From Flavobacteriia bacterium (GTDB lineage Bacteria; Bacteroidota; Bacteroidia; Flavobacteriales; Schleiferiaceae), in the NCBI GenBank assembly GCA_013373425.1, contig JABXHW010000050.1:25916-89915 (forward strand): 64,000 nucleotides of DNA, written 5' to 3'. The translations under genes and the position numbers were made by a program. The notes below the pieces were generated by a model. It did not search any database and was not told where the DNA came from. It saw only the letters and a list, made by a program, of their open reading frames with translations. Below, piece by piece: positions 52,709 through 62,235 of this stretch. Position 1 is the first letter of the stretch. The number at the start of each line of letters is the position of its first letter.

Positions 52709-53830
52709 ATGAAAAAAGCCGTTGTTCGCAACCTCCATCTGCTTGATTTTAAGAATTATCCCGAAGCGAGCTTGGAATTCTCGCCGAAGGTGAATGTTTT
52801 TGTCGGCAATAATGGTGTGGGTAAAACGAACGTTTTGGATGCCATTCACTATCTATCGGTAACCAAAAGCTATTTCAATCCTATTGATTCACAGAACATC
52901 CGACACGACCAACCTTTTATGGTAATTGAAGGAGAATTTGAATCTGAGGGCGGGACCGACAAGATTTATTGTGGTCTCAAGCGAGGACAGAAAAAGGTTT
53001 TTTCAAAGAACAAGAAGGAGTATGAAAAGCTCGCTGACCATATTGGAGAGATTCCCCTTGTGATGATTTCCCCTTCCGACCGCGACCTAATTTTAGAGGG
53101 GTCTGAAACTCGCCGTAAATTCATGGATGGGGTTATCTCTCAGAGCGATAGGGTTTATTTGGATGATCTTCTGAATTACAACAAGGCCTTGACCCAACGC
53201 AATAGCCTGCTGAAGTACTTTGCAAAGAACAACACCTTCGATTCAGATCAACTGTCCATTTATGATGAGCAGCTCATCGAACGTGGCACCAGAATCCATG
53301 ACCGAAGAAAGCAATTCATGGATCAACTGGCTCCTATCATGCTTTCGGCGTACTCTAGCATAGCCCAGACGGATGAGCCCGTTTCAGTTGAATATGCTTC
53401 TAAGTTGAATGAAATGGATATGCGACAAGCTTTGCAAGATGCATTACAGAAAGATCGCGTGTTGCAATATTCTTCAACGGGTATCCATAAAGATGATTTG
53501 GCGTTCAAGCTCAGAGATTATCCTTTGAAGAAGGTGGGTTCCCAAGGACAGCAGAAGACCTTTACCATTGCATTGAAGCTCGCTCAGTTTGAATTTCTCA
53601 AAGAGGTGACCGGTAGAAAGCCAATCTTGCTTTTGGATGATATTTTCGATAAACTCGATGAAACCCGAGTGGAAGCCATTGTGAGTATGGTGAATGATCA
53701 CCGGTTCGGTCAGATTTTCATCACCGATACACACGAAGAGCGAACGGGGGGAATTGTGAAGCGCATTGCCGAAGAGAGCAAAGTGTTCAGCGTAGAAGCA
53801 GGAGGGAAGATAACAGAACTAGAAGGATGA
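52709..53830 (+). CDS. recF: DNA replication/repair protein RecF
   Basis: NVFVGNNGVGKTNVLDAIHYLS; SQGQQKTFTIALKLAQFEFL; PILLLDDIFDKLD. Confidence 0.95.
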   Translation: MKKAVVRNLHLLDFKNYPEASLEFSPKVNVFVGNNGVGKTNVLDAIHYLSVTKSYFNPIDSQNIRHDQPFMVIEGEFESEGGTDKIYCGLKRGQKKVFSKNKKEYEKLADHIGEIPLVMISPSDRDLILEGSETRRKFMDGVISQSDRVYLDDLLNYNKALTQRNSLLKYFAKNNTFDSDQLSIYDEQLIERGTRIHDRRKQFMDQLAPIMLSAYSSIAQTDEPVSVEYASKLNEMDMRQALQDALQKDRVLQYSSTGIHKDDLAFKLRDYPLKKVGSQGQQKTFTIALKLAQFEFLKEVTGRKPILLLDDIFDKLDETRVEAIVSMVNDHRFGQIFITDTHEERTGGIVKRIAEESKVFSVEAGGKITELEG

Positions 53831-54120
53831 AGAATTCAAACGAGCAGAGTTTAGGAGATGCAATCCGACAGTTTTTGAAGCATCATGAGCTGAACGGCAA
53901 ACTGGCTGAAGCGGAAATTGTGGCGGCATGGTCGAAAGTTCTTGGACCTGCAATTGATCGACGTACAACTAAAATCAAACTTGAATCTGGTGGCGTGGTA
54001 TACGTTACTCTTGATTCATCCTCCCTTCGTCAGGAGTTGTCTATGCAGCGCACTAAACTTGTCGATGCCCTAAACGAGTCCATTGGTAAAGTGCTGGTTA
54101 AAGAAGTAATTCTATCTTGA
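53827..54120 (+). CDS. DUF721 (DciA-like) protein
   Basis: LGDAIRQFLKHHELNGKLAEAEIVAAWSKVLG; VYVTLDSSSLRQELSM; overlaps recF stop. Confidence 0.85.
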   Translation: MKNSNEQSLGDAIRQFLKHHELNGKLAEAEIVAAWSKVLGPAIDRRTTKIKLESGGVVYVTLDSSSLRQELSMQRTKLVDALNESIGKVLVKEVILS

Positions 54121-54124
54121 ATTC

Positions 54125-55144
54125 GTGAACCGACTCACCTTCCTATTTTTCTTCAACCTCATTACCATTTTCTCCTTCGCACAGGACGTGAAGGATACAC
54201 TTTGGCTTCGCGATGGGCAGGTGCTGTATGGTTCAATTACAGAATTAGATGTAGGTGTATTAAAGTTTGATGCTCAATCGATTGGAGATATTGAAGTGAA
54301 GCATTTCGACATTCTATCAATGTACTCCACTTCTAAGTTTTACCGACTCCGTTCCTTTAAGGGCTTCGAATATTATGGCTGGCTATTTCGAGGGGATACC
54401 GGAGAAGTTCGGATCTACAATTTGATGGATACAACAAGCGTGCAGCTCATAGAAATATCTACACTCAACTCGTACGAAGATGGCTTTCCTCAGCGCTGGT
54501 CTGGATTGATTGGCGCGGGCTATTCTTTCACAAGAAGCAGCAATATTGGTCGATTTAATATCGATGCGAGTGCACATTATAAAGGGGAAAGAGTGGAATA
54601 CGATTTCTCAGCAAATTCAATTCTCACTTCTGTAGATGAAGTGGTTTCCCGGGAGCGTGAGATTGGCTCTTTTGTAGGCAATCGCTTTGTTTCGCAACGC
54701 TGGTCGATTTTCTCTGCATTGAGTTATCAGCGAAATCAAACATTGGGATTGTTGTATCGTACTCAGGCGGGTGCGGGTATGACGTACAGGAGGTATTTGA
54801 ACAATCGTACACGTTTTGCGATTGGTGCCGGCGCTTTTTACAACTATGAAGAGAACTTTGAGAATGTGGCACTTTCATCGACAGAAGCGCCTATTCTGTT
54901 CAGTTTTCGATTCTTTAAGTATAGAGGAGCAAAGGTTTCATTGATTATAGAGCAACAGCTATTCATTGGGATTACCGAATCAGGACGTATCAGAAATGAT
55001 GGAGAAGTAAGCTTGAATTGGGAGTTGATAAACGATTTATCCCTGAACTTGAGCTTATATAACAACTACGACTCACAATCGCCATCCAATGGTGAAGCCT
55101 TGTTTGATTACGGTGTGGTGACTGGGATTTCTTATTCATTCTAA
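54125..55144 (+). CDS. DUF481-like outer membrane protein
   Basis: Signal peptide; beta-strand-rich; DTLWLRDGQVLYGSITELDVGVLKFDA; GTG start. Confidence 0.7.
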   Translation: MNRLTFLFFFNLITIFSFAQDVKDTLWLRDGQVLYGSITELDVGVLKFDAQSIGDIEVKHFDILSMYSTSKFYRLRSFKGFEYYGWLFRGDTGEVRIYNLMDTTSVQLIEISTLNSYEDGFPQRWSGLIGAGYSFTRSSNIGRFNIDASAHYKGERVEYDFSANSILTSVDEVVSREREIGSFVGNRFVSQRWSIFSALSYQRNQTLGLLYRTQAGAGMTYRRYLNNRTRFAIGAGAFYNYEENFENVALSSTEAPILFSFRFFKYRGAKVSLIIEQQLFIGITESGRIRNDGEVSLNWELINDLSLNLSLYNNYDSQSPSNGEALFDYGVVTGISYSF

Positions 55145-55146
55145 CA

Positions 55147-55839
55147 ATGAACAGAAAAGGTCTCGTTTTTATCGCGATATTCTTTGCTCTGAGTGCTGTC
55201 GTCTCTGGTCAGATTCGAAGGGAATACTGGACTGACATTATGGGTGAGACGAGTGCAAGTGGACGCTCAGAAATCTTATTTGAGTTGAGCACGCGTGCGA
55301 ATTCTGAAACGCAAAATATCCATCAAGTGCTAGCAAGAGCTACGGTCGACTATCAATGGACAGATTCATGGAAAGCAGTTGGCGGTCTGGCTTTCGCACA
55401 GACACTTTTATTGGCGCCCTCCGATTTTCTTTTTGAGGCTCGTCCATTTATCGGACTCGAGTATGTCTACGTTGAATTTGGATGGATTGAACTCTCTGTA
55501 CTCGCTCGAAACGAGCTTAGAATGAACTATTTACGAGCGGGAGGGGACTTACAGGAATCTTACGCCAATCGACTTAGAGTTCGCCCGGGTTTACAGATTC
55601 GACCTTTTAGGCAAGGGAATCTTGAGGGATTGGTTCTTTTTGGTGATGCAGAGCTGCTATCAGAAAAGGTATTTGACTTCCCTACATCCCAGGCAACAGG
55701 CCGATATCGTATGGGATTGCAGTATGCCTTGAACGAAAGATGGACATTGGAAGGAAGCTACTTTATGGAGAGAGGTCTGTCTACCTGGGGCAGCTTTTAC
55801 AGAGATGTGTATCGCCTTTCTGCTACATACACTTGGTAA
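55147..55839 (+). CDS. DUF2490-like outer membrane protein
   Basis: Signal peptide; RVRPGLQIRPFRQ; amphipathic beta strands; C-terminal YTW. Confidence 0.65.
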   Translation: MNRKGLVFIAIFFALSAVVSGQIRREYWTDIMGETSASGRSEILFELSTRANSETQNIHQVLARATVDYQWTDSWKAVGGLAFAQTLLLAPSDFLFEARPFIGLEYVYVEFGWIELSVLARNELRMNYLRAGGDLQESYANRLRVRPGLQIRPFRQGNLEGLVLFGDAELLSEKVFDFPTSQATGRYRMGLQYALNERWTLEGSYFMERGLSTWGSFYRDVYRLSATYTW

Positions 55840-55842
55840 ACC

Positions 55843-55898
55843 CACACACGCCTCTGCATCCACACTTCCCCACTTCCGCACCTCCGTACGTCCCCACG
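55843..55898. repeat. Degenerate octamer array O1 (NCCNCACN; reverse strand NGTGNGGA), about 7 units
   Basis: cacacacg|cctctgca|tccacact|tccccact|tccgcacc|tccgtacg|tccccacg. Confidence 0.8.
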
Positions 55899-55938
55899 TA
55901 AAAAAAAATCCCCCAGCGCCGAGAAACACTGGGGGACT
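55899..55938. terminator. A-tract plus hairpin between convergent genes
   Basis: TAAAAAAAAATCCCCCAGCGCCGAGAAACACTGGGGGACT. Confidence 0.65.
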
Positions 55939-55960
55939 AAAATATCTGTTGTCTTCTACC

Positions 55961-56380
55961 TTAGTAGCGCTCGCGAGCTGAGAAGAAGAAGTTTCCTTCG
56001 ATTTCAGCGTTTTCGTCGCTGTCAGATCCGTGAACCGCGTTAGCAGCGATGCTAGTTGCGAAAAGCTTACGGATAGTTCCTTCGTCAGCTTTTGCTGGGT
56101 CGGTGTTACCGATAAGTGTACGGAAGTCAGCTACAGCGTTGTCCTTTTCAAGGATAGCAGCTACAATGTGACCGCTTGTCATGTATTCAACGAGCTCTCC
56201 GAAGAACGGACGCTCTTTGTGAACAGCGTAGAACTGTCCTGCATCACGACGGCTCAATTGAGTCATTTTCATTGAAACGATACGGAATCCTGCTTCATTG
56301 ATTTTAGCAAGGATAGCACCGATGTGGCCATTTTCAACCGCATCTGGCTTGATCATCGTGAAGGTTCTGTTACCAGCCAT
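55961..56380 (-). CDS. ndk: Nucleoside diphosphate kinase
   Basis: [52 protein letters not shown]. Confidence 0.97.
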   Translation of the reverse strand: MAGNRTFTMIKPDAVENGHIGAILAKINEAGFRIVSMKMTQLSRRDAGQFYAVHKERPFFGELVEYMTSGHIVAAILEKDNAVADFRTLIGNTDPAKADEGTIRKLFATSIAANAVHGSDSDENAEIEGNFFFSARERY

Positions 56381-56470
56381 AATTTCTTGTCGATTAATCG
56401 TAATTCGGCCGCGAAAGTACTTATTTCCGCATAAAATCTCACCCTGTCAAAGTAAACTTTGCGTAAACTT

Positions 56471-57343
56471 TTACATGGAGGCGATGATTTGAAGAGAATG
56501 TTCAATCATCTCATCAACAACGCTTTGCGGATTAGGATGGAATTCCCCGTTCATTCGATTCGCCAAGAGAGCAGAAATGCTGAGTGCGTCGTGGCCCAAG
56601 ATGTCGGCCAACCCGTAGATACCTGCCGTTTCCATTTCGAGATTTGTCAATCTTGAATCATCAGATAAGCGGAAGTTCGCAAATCGATGGAATCGCTCGC
56701 TTGTTGGGTTAGTAAGGCGTAGTGCCCTTCCTTGTGGGGCATAGAACCCTGGCATAGTAAGCGTATGGCCTGTGCGGTACTTTTCAGAGGAGAATGCAGC
56801 TAGCAGTGAGTCAGAAGCGTGCGCGATATAGGGGAGTGGGAGGCCTTCCAAATGCTCTTGTAAACGAATAGCGTCGGTTTGATCCGAAGAGGTGCTGCCA
56901 TAAAAGTGGAGCAAATCGTCGTAACCGAAAGCTGACAATGAAACCAACCATGTCCCTAAGTCAATATCGCTTTGAAGTGCTCCAGATGTTCCTAAGCGTA
57001 TGAATCGCAAAGAGGTATGATCCTGCTTCACTCTTCGCGTCTTCAAATCAATATTGACTAATGCATCGAGCTCGTGCAAGACAATGTCCACATTATCAGT
57101 CCCGATTCCTGTTGAAATGACGGTGAGTCTGGTGCCTTTGTAAGTTCCCGTATGCGTGACAAATTCGCGATGTCCCTTTTTGAATTCAATAGAATCAAAG
57201 TGTTTTGAAACTTCGGAGACACGGTCGGGGTCACCAACGGTGATGATGGTATGTGCTATATCCTCCGGTAGAAGGTGCAAATGATACACGGATCCATCCG
57301 GATTCAATATCAATTCTGAGGGGCCAAGTTGATTTCTTTCCAC
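56471..57343 (-). CDS. Nucleoside phosphorylase (uridine phosphorylase-like)
   Basis: ITVGDPDRVSEVSKHFD; TVISTGIGTDNVDIVLHEL; FIRLGTSGALQ; NLEMETAGIYGLA. Confidence 0.9.
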   Translation of the reverse strand: MERNQLGPSELILNPDGSVYHLHLLPEDIAHTIITVGDPDRVSEVSKHFDSIEFKKGHREFVTHTGTYKGTRLTVISTGIGTDNVDIVLHELDALVNIDLKTRRVKQDHTSLRFIRLGTSGALQSDIDLGTWLVSLSAFGYDDLLHFYGSTSSDQTDAIRLQEHLEGLPLPYIAHASDSLLAAFSSEKYRTGHTLTMPGFYAPQGRALRLTNPTSERFHRFANFRLSDDSRLTNLEMETAGIYGLADILGHDALSISALLANRMNGEFHPNPQSVVDEMIEHSLQIIASM

Positions 57344-57421
57344 GTGTCCGAAATTACGTATTAGGAACCACGGGGAAAAGTCCTACTTTTGGTTCAAGTT
57401 GAAATCAACATAAATACACCA

Positions 57422-58297
57422 ATGAGTAAGAACACGAACCGCATTCTAGTGCCAGTTGGCTTCTCTGAGCAGTCGATTACAGCACTGACGCACGCCATTT
57501 CTATTGCACAAAAGACCAACTCTGAGATCACCCTATTATCGGTAATTGAAGATGCTGGCTTGTTCTCTCGACTTTTCGGCAGTGAAGTAGAAAAGCACGA
57601 AGAAAGAATGAAAGAGGAAGCTACCAAGAAGCTCGAAGAGCTCATCGAGGCAAACTCTGGTTCTGGCGTTCGAATGAATCATATGACGGCGAAGGGCACC
57701 GTTTATTCTGAGATTTCAGAAGTAGCGGATATGCTCGACGTTGACTTGGTAGTGATGGGAACTACGGGTAAACCAAATAACGTTCGCGGAAGCGTTGTAG
57801 GTTCGAATACCTATCGCGTGGTTAACAACGTAAAGCCACCAGTAATGACTATCCCAGGCGGCGAAACTCCACGTCCTATTAAGAGAATCATTTTCCCACT
57901 CGTCCTCGACCGTCGCTCTCGTGAGAAGGTCGGACCGGCGCTTCACTATGCGCGCATCTTTGGCGCTGAGATTCGCATCGTAGGTGTGTCTAGGTCTAAA
58001 GAGGAAGCCAAGAAGCTTCAGCTCAATTTGAACCAGACTATGAAATTCATCGCTGACGCTGGAACGAAAGTGGAAGGCGAAATCATTCGCGATGAAGGTA
58101 AAGGGGTGGCAGAAGCTACTTTGGAATACTCACATAAAGAGAATGGAGATCTTCTCATCATCATGGAAGAAGGAGATCAAGGAATCTTCCGCCTTCGCAG
58201 CAGCGATGTGGAGAAAATCCTTTACGGTTCTAAGATGCCGGTGATGTCCGTTACTCCATCCAAAGCGAAATACGAGAATCAATTCTCAAACTTTTAA
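57422..58297 (+). CDS. Universal stress protein family
   Basis: RILVPVGFSEQSITALTHAISIAQ; DLVVMGTTGKPNNVRGSVVGSNTYRVV. Confidence 0.88.
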   Translation: MSKNTNRILVPVGFSEQSITALTHAISIAQKTNSEITLLSVIEDAGLFSRLFGSEVEKHEERMKEEATKKLEELIEANSGSGVRMNHMTAKGTVYSEISEVADMLDVDLVVMGTTGKPNNVRGSVVGSNTYRVVNNVKPPVMTIPGGETPRPIKRIIFPLVLDRRSREKVGPALHYARIFGAEIRIVGVSRSKEEAKKLQLNLNQTMKFIADAGTKVEGEIIRDEGKGVAEATLEYSHKENGDLLIIMEEGDQGIFRLRSSDVEKILYGSKMPVMSVTPSKAKYENQFSNF

Positions 58298-58337
58298 CGT
58301 GGATACGCGCATGCGTGGATACGTGTAAACGTAAAAA
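58298..58337. repeat. Octamer array O2 (CGTGNNNN), 5 units, starting at the base after a stop codon
   Basis: cgtggata|cgcgcatg|cgtggata|cgtgtaaa|cgtaaaaa. Confidence 0.85.
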
Positions 58338-58374
58338 AAAAAAGCCTCCCGAATTTCAGGAGGCTTTTTTATTG
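58335..58374. terminator. Bidirectional terminator
   Basis: AAAAAAAGCCTCCCGAATTTCAGGAGGCTTTTTTATT. Confidence 0.85.
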
Positions 58375-58387
58375 GAATTAATCGAAC

Positions 58388-59758
58388 CTATCGACTGAGT
58401 ACCACTTTGCGAACACCGCGCTTCTTCTCGTCGGTGATTTCTACATAGTAAACCCCTTCAGGTTGAGTCAATATGATTTTGGTGGTTCCGGTCACTTGTG
58501 CTCCGTAAACCAGAACACCAGTGCTGGTGAAGATCTTTAGGTCATACGCCCCGTCGGCTGGAATGTCAATAGTAAATGTTCCGTCGGTTGTGGGGTTGGG
58601 ATAGAGGCTGAACTCCATGGGTTCCCATTCGGTTTGACCAATACCTGTAACTGCCTTACAAGCCGAAGTGTCGGTGCAAGCTCCGCTCGTTACTATCACA
58701 GCATAGGAGCCATTTGCGCTGGCGGTGAAGGTGGAGGAGGTCGCTCCATTGATAGGAGTGAAGCCATTGGAGCAATCTACCCATTGCCACGCATCTGCTG
58801 TAGATGCAGCAGTGAGTACAGAGTCCGTGACAGTCACTGAAGTGTCATTTGGTGTAATGGTTACCTGATAGTTAATGATGGAATCACAACCACTGCTGGC
58901 TTGAACGGTATCGGCGTAAGCACCACTCATAGTGACTAATTGTCCAGAGGAAGGAAGGGTAACGCTATTGCAGCCGCTGAGTGTATCATAGGAAGTAACT
59001 CCTCCAGAATTCAAGACTGTGCTTCCGTTCACCCAATTGGATCCAGAACCATTCAGACTGAAGTTGTTCAAGGTTCCGTTGTTGCCAAAGCCATCGTCGA
59101 TAACAGTAGTTAGACCGGCATTATTCCCTCCCGCTGTTCCTTGGTTGAAGCGATAGTAAAGCTTCAAGGCGTTTGGAGCTGCACAGTATTCGTCGTTGGC
59201 TGAAGCCTGAATATCGTTGGCTGAAAGTGCTGTATTCCAAACTCGAACTTCATCGATGTCTCCATCAAAAAAGTTGACTCCATCAATACGACGACCGATG
59301 GTGATGCCTAGACCAGTCCCGGTATTCACTCCTGTAAGCGATCCAGTGGTTTCTAAGCTGCCATCAATATAGAGTCTGGTATTAGGAGAAGCAGATGGAT
59401 CGTATGTAACCGCCACATGGTGCCAGTTTCCATCATTTACAGCTGTCGTTCCGCTAACGCCCATTCCTCCAATCTCTATGCGTATGGAATTGCTCCACAA
59501 AAGATTCAAGGTAAAGCGTTGACCCGTTGTGAAGGTCCCGTAATCTATTATCACTTTTTGAACTCCTCCTGCATTGGGGTTGCAATTTGCAGTTGTCCTG
59601 ATGTGCGCCTCAATAGTACGGGCACCGTTACCTGTAATTGCACCGTATGAGCTTGAGACGAAATCGTCTGCTCCATCAAAGTTCAGAGCTCGCTGTTGAG
59701 CAAATGAAATAGTGGAAATCACCGCTAGCGCTGCGGCGTAGAGTAGTTTTGTCTTCAT
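58388..59758 (-). CDS. LamG-like (concanavalin-type) T9SS-secreted protein
   Basis: FDGDIDEVRVWNTALSANDI; C-terminal FSLYPNPTTDGTFTIDI..GVYYVEITDEKKRGVRKVVLSR; start trimmed to MKTKLLYAAAL. Confidence 0.85.
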   Translation of the reverse strand: MKTKLLYAAALAVISTISFAQQRALNFDGADDFVSSSYGAITGNGARTIEAHIRTTANCNPNAGGVQKVIIDYGTFTTGQRFTLNLLWSNSIRIEIGGMGVSGTTAVNDGNWHHVAVTYDPSASPNTRLYIDGSLETTGSLTGVNTGTGLGITIGRRIDGVNFFDGDIDEVRVWNTALSANDIQASANDEYCAAPNALKLYYRFNQGTAGGNNAGLTTVIDDGFGNNGTLNNFSLNGSGSNWVNGSTVLNSGGVTSYDTLSGCNSVTLPSSGQLVTMSGAYADTVQASSGCDSIINYQVTITPNDTSVTVTDSVLTAASTADAWQWVDCSNGFTPINGATSSTFTASANGSYAVIVTSGACTDTSACKAVTGIGQTEWEPMEFSLYPNPTTDGTFTIDIPADGAYDLKIFTSTGVLVYGAQVTGTTKIILTQPEGVYYVEITDEKKRGVRKVVLSR

Positions 59759-59958
59759 AAATCCGTTTCGAAGATGGTTAGTTTCATCAAGTATATGACG
59801 AATGAGAAAATTAGCAATGTTTTTAAACATAGTGTTACAGATTTCAACATTTGTAATGAAGGAGTTTCATCTAATTGAAAATCAGTACATTTAGGCGAAT
59901 CTCACTTGCTCGTTCGAATTGTCAGGATACTCCTTCGCATTAATTGGACGTCTTGATT

Positions 59959-59966
59959 TACCTTCG
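59959..59966 (+). promoter_or_regulatory. -7 promoter-like TACCTTCG upstream of kdsB
   Basis: One mismatch to TAnnTTTG; 20 nt before ATG. Confidence 0.45.
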
Positions 59967-59986
59967 ATGGCTCAACAACCGCTACC

Positions 59987-60736
59987 ATGAGAACTCTTGC
60001 CATAATCCCCGCCCGTTACGCATCTACGCGCTTTCCGGGAAAACCATTGGTCGATTTAGTAGGTAAATCCATGATTCGTCGTGTGTATGAACGCGCGAGC
60101 ATGGGGTGTGATGAAGTTCTGGTGGCCACCGACGATAATCGAATATTAGAAGAAGTAGAGAGCTTCGGCGGAAATGTGGTAATGACATCAACCAATCATT
60201 CTACAGGAACAAATAGATGTTTAGAGGCCTATGAGATTTGGCGCATCAATGCTGGGGCTGATGTGGATGTGGTTATCAATGTTCAAGGCGATGAACCGAT
60301 GTTGAACCCCACATCACTTCGTACGCTTGTACACCCTTTCGTGAATCCTGATTGCGACATGTCTACTTTGGTGAAACCCGTGAAGAACGCGGAGGATCTG
60401 AAGAACCCGAACAATGTTTTCGTAACGATTAATCAGAACGGACAGGCTTTATATTTCAGTCGACACCCTATCCCATTCGTGCGTGGAGTTGAGATGGAGA
60501 ATTGGCTCTCTAAAGTTGATTTCTTCCAACATATCGGTCTCTACGCATTCCGACCTAAAACACTGCGTGACTTTGCCTCCATGGCCATGGGAGATCTTGA
60601 AAAAGCCGAATCACTAGAACAACTGCGCTGGCTAGAAGGCGGACATGAAATCTACTGCGGATTAGTACAGGAGGTATCGGTGAGTGTTGATACGCCAGAG
60701 GATGCGGAGACGGTGAGGGCGATGTTGGGGGAGTAG
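59987..60736 (+). CDS. kdsB: 3-deoxy-manno-octulosonate cytidylyltransferase
   Basis: IIPARYASTRFPGKPLVDLVGKSMIRRVYERA; VINVQGDEPML; QHIGLYAFRPKTL; SVDTPEDAETVRAML. Confidence 0.95.
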   Translation: MRTLAIIPARYASTRFPGKPLVDLVGKSMIRRVYERASMGCDEVLVATDDNRILEEVESFGGNVVMTSTNHSTGTNRCLEAYEIWRINAGADVDVVINVQGDEPMLNPTSLRTLVHPFVNPDCDMSTLVKPVKNAEDLKNPNNVFVTINQNGQALYFSRHPIPFVRGVEMENWLSKVDFFQHIGLYAFRPKTLRDFASMAMGDLEKAESLEQLRWLEGGHEIYCGLVQEVSVSVDTPEDAETVRAMLGE

Positions 60737-60740
60737 GGGA

Positions 60741-60836
60741 TTGGTACTGGGTACAACATTTCACAGCTAGGGGTAAGCTCATCTAGTGGGGAGAAGCTGT
60801 TCTGAATTAATACTGGATGCTGGATACTGGATACTT
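60741..60836 (-). repeat. Composite intergenic element copy 2 (minus): [NAGYATY]x4 (60836-60809), 54-nt core (60808-60755), GTACCCA-type heptamers (60754-60741)
   Basis: Minus reading aagtatc cagtatc cagcatc cagtatt, then core, then gtaccca gtaccaa. Confidence 0.9.
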
Positions 60837-60842
60837 GGGTTG

Positions 60843-60882
60843 CGTGCTTACGTGCATGCGTGCCCACGTGCCCGCGTTCTTC
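60843..60882. repeat. Octamer array O5 (CGTGNNNN), 5 units
   Basis: cgtgctta|cgtgcatg|cgtgccca|cgtgcccg|cgttcttc. Confidence 0.9.
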
Positions 60883-60890
60883 ACCAAACT

Positions 60891-61514
60891 TCACATCGGT
60901 GGTGGCGGTGGAACGGGAAATTGATTCCAAAATACAATTGGCGACTCATTCGAAATATTGAGTTCTTCACGAATTTCGATGTACTTCAGAAGTGTAGTCC
61001 TTAGCGTGGTCCCATCAAATGAACCTATTTCAAAATTTGTAACGAGTTCGTCAGGTGAAGAGCTCCAATCCTTTAATTTACCATGGTTTGAATAGTCTTT
61101 GGATAGTACATATTCCATACTGTCCAGAGGGTAAACATGTCCAGCTTTCCTAATCCCTTTTCCGGTTATTAGTAGAAAGTTAAATCTTGGAAAATCATAG
61201 ACATCCCGATGGCAAGGATTGGCAGAAATGATTTGGAAGATATGTGTTTCGGATTCAACCTGTAATACTGGTAAAGCACCATTTTCACAAAGTGAGTCCA
61301 TTTGCTCTGCAATATTATCTCTCCCATCTACAAGAATTATCCAATCATGGGGAATAGAATCATTTCCCAAATGCACCGTTCCGTCGTAGACGACAATTTC
61401 TTTTTCAAACTCTGGTGGGCCTTGATATTTCGATTCTTCGGCACAGCTGCCGAGGATGATGAATCCGATCGATAGTATTAAGAGGTTCGACTTTCTAATC
61501 ATCTGCTTAATCAT
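60891..61514 (-). CDS. Hypothetical lipoprotein
   Basis: Lipobox IILGSCAEE; 207 aa; C-terminal PVPPPPPM. Confidence 0.6.
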   Translation of the reverse strand: MIKQMIRKSNLLILSIGFIILGSCAEESKYQGPPEFEKEIVVYDGTVHLGNDSIPHDWIILVDGRDNIAEQMDSLCENGALPVLQVESETHIFQIISANPCHRDVYDFPRFNFLLITGKGIRKAGHVYPLDSMEYVLSKDYSNHGKLKDWSSSPDELVTNFEIGSFDGTTLRTTLLKYIEIREELNISNESPIVFWNQFPVPPPPPM

Positions 61515-61557
61515 TAATCACTTGTCTTCATTAGCCTGTCTAGTTATTTATCCTTGC

Positions 61558-61597
61558 AGCGCGTTCGTGCTCACGTGCAATCGTGCTCACGTTCTCC
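61558..61597. repeat. Octamer array O3 (CGTGNNNN), about 5 units
   Basis: agcgcgtt|cgtgctca|cgtgcaat|cgtgctca|cgttctcc. Confidence 0.85.
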
Positions 61598-61599
61598 AT

Positions 61600-62187
61600 T
61601 CACCTTCCATCATATCGGTAATGCCCGATAATTCTGAACTTGAAAAGAACATCTTCCAATACTTGACCTCTTCCGATATTATGGATGATTTTATAGCGTT
61701 GCCCATTGGTGGTGCGCTCATCTGATACTATCCCAATGTGGGTAATACCTCCGCCAAGATTCCAACAAACAATATCCCCAGGACGATAGTCAGCGGAGTT
61801 AGTTGAGTTTGACAATGTCAATCCGTGTCTACTAAAGAAAGTCATCAAGTTTGGAACTCTACGATGATCGATGTTTCGGTCTGGACGTGACAGGCCCCAA
61901 TTCTTTGGGTAGAGTTGAAAATGGTCACGCATATCTTGATGAACATCAACCTGCAAGTCGATTCCCATCTTGCGATAAGCGCGAATCACCACATCAGTGC
62001 ACACCCCTCGATCGGCAGGGACATCGCCGCCGGGATAGTCGATACTGAAGTAGGAGGGGTCATATCTTACACGATCTAGAGTAAGTGTCTCTGCTGAATC
62101 CGCAAGTTCAGAGTAAAATGACGTTTGACCTAAACAAGTGGTACCACTTAAAAGAGAGATAAATAAGAGAGCGATTGTTTTCATCAC
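61600..62187 (-). CDS. DUF1287 family secreted protein
   Basis: Signal peptide; YPGGDVPADRGVCTDVVIRAYRKMGIDLQ; DYRPGDIVCWNLGGGITHIGIVSD; HNIGRGQVLEDVLF. Confidence 0.9.
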   Translation of the reverse strand: MMKTIALLFISLLSGTTCLGQTSFYSELADSAETLTLDRVRYDPSYFSIDYPGGDVPADRGVCTDVVIRAYRKMGIDLQVDVHQDMRDHFQLYPKNWGLSRPDRNIDHRRVPNLMTFFSRHGLTLSNSTNSADYRPGDIVCWNLGGGITHIGIVSDERTTNGQRYKIIHNIGRGQVLEDVLFKFRIIGHYRYDGR

Positions 62188-62235
62188 CTAAGATTTATTA
62201 GTAATTCAATCACGTGTAGAGTGGGACTTCCTAAA

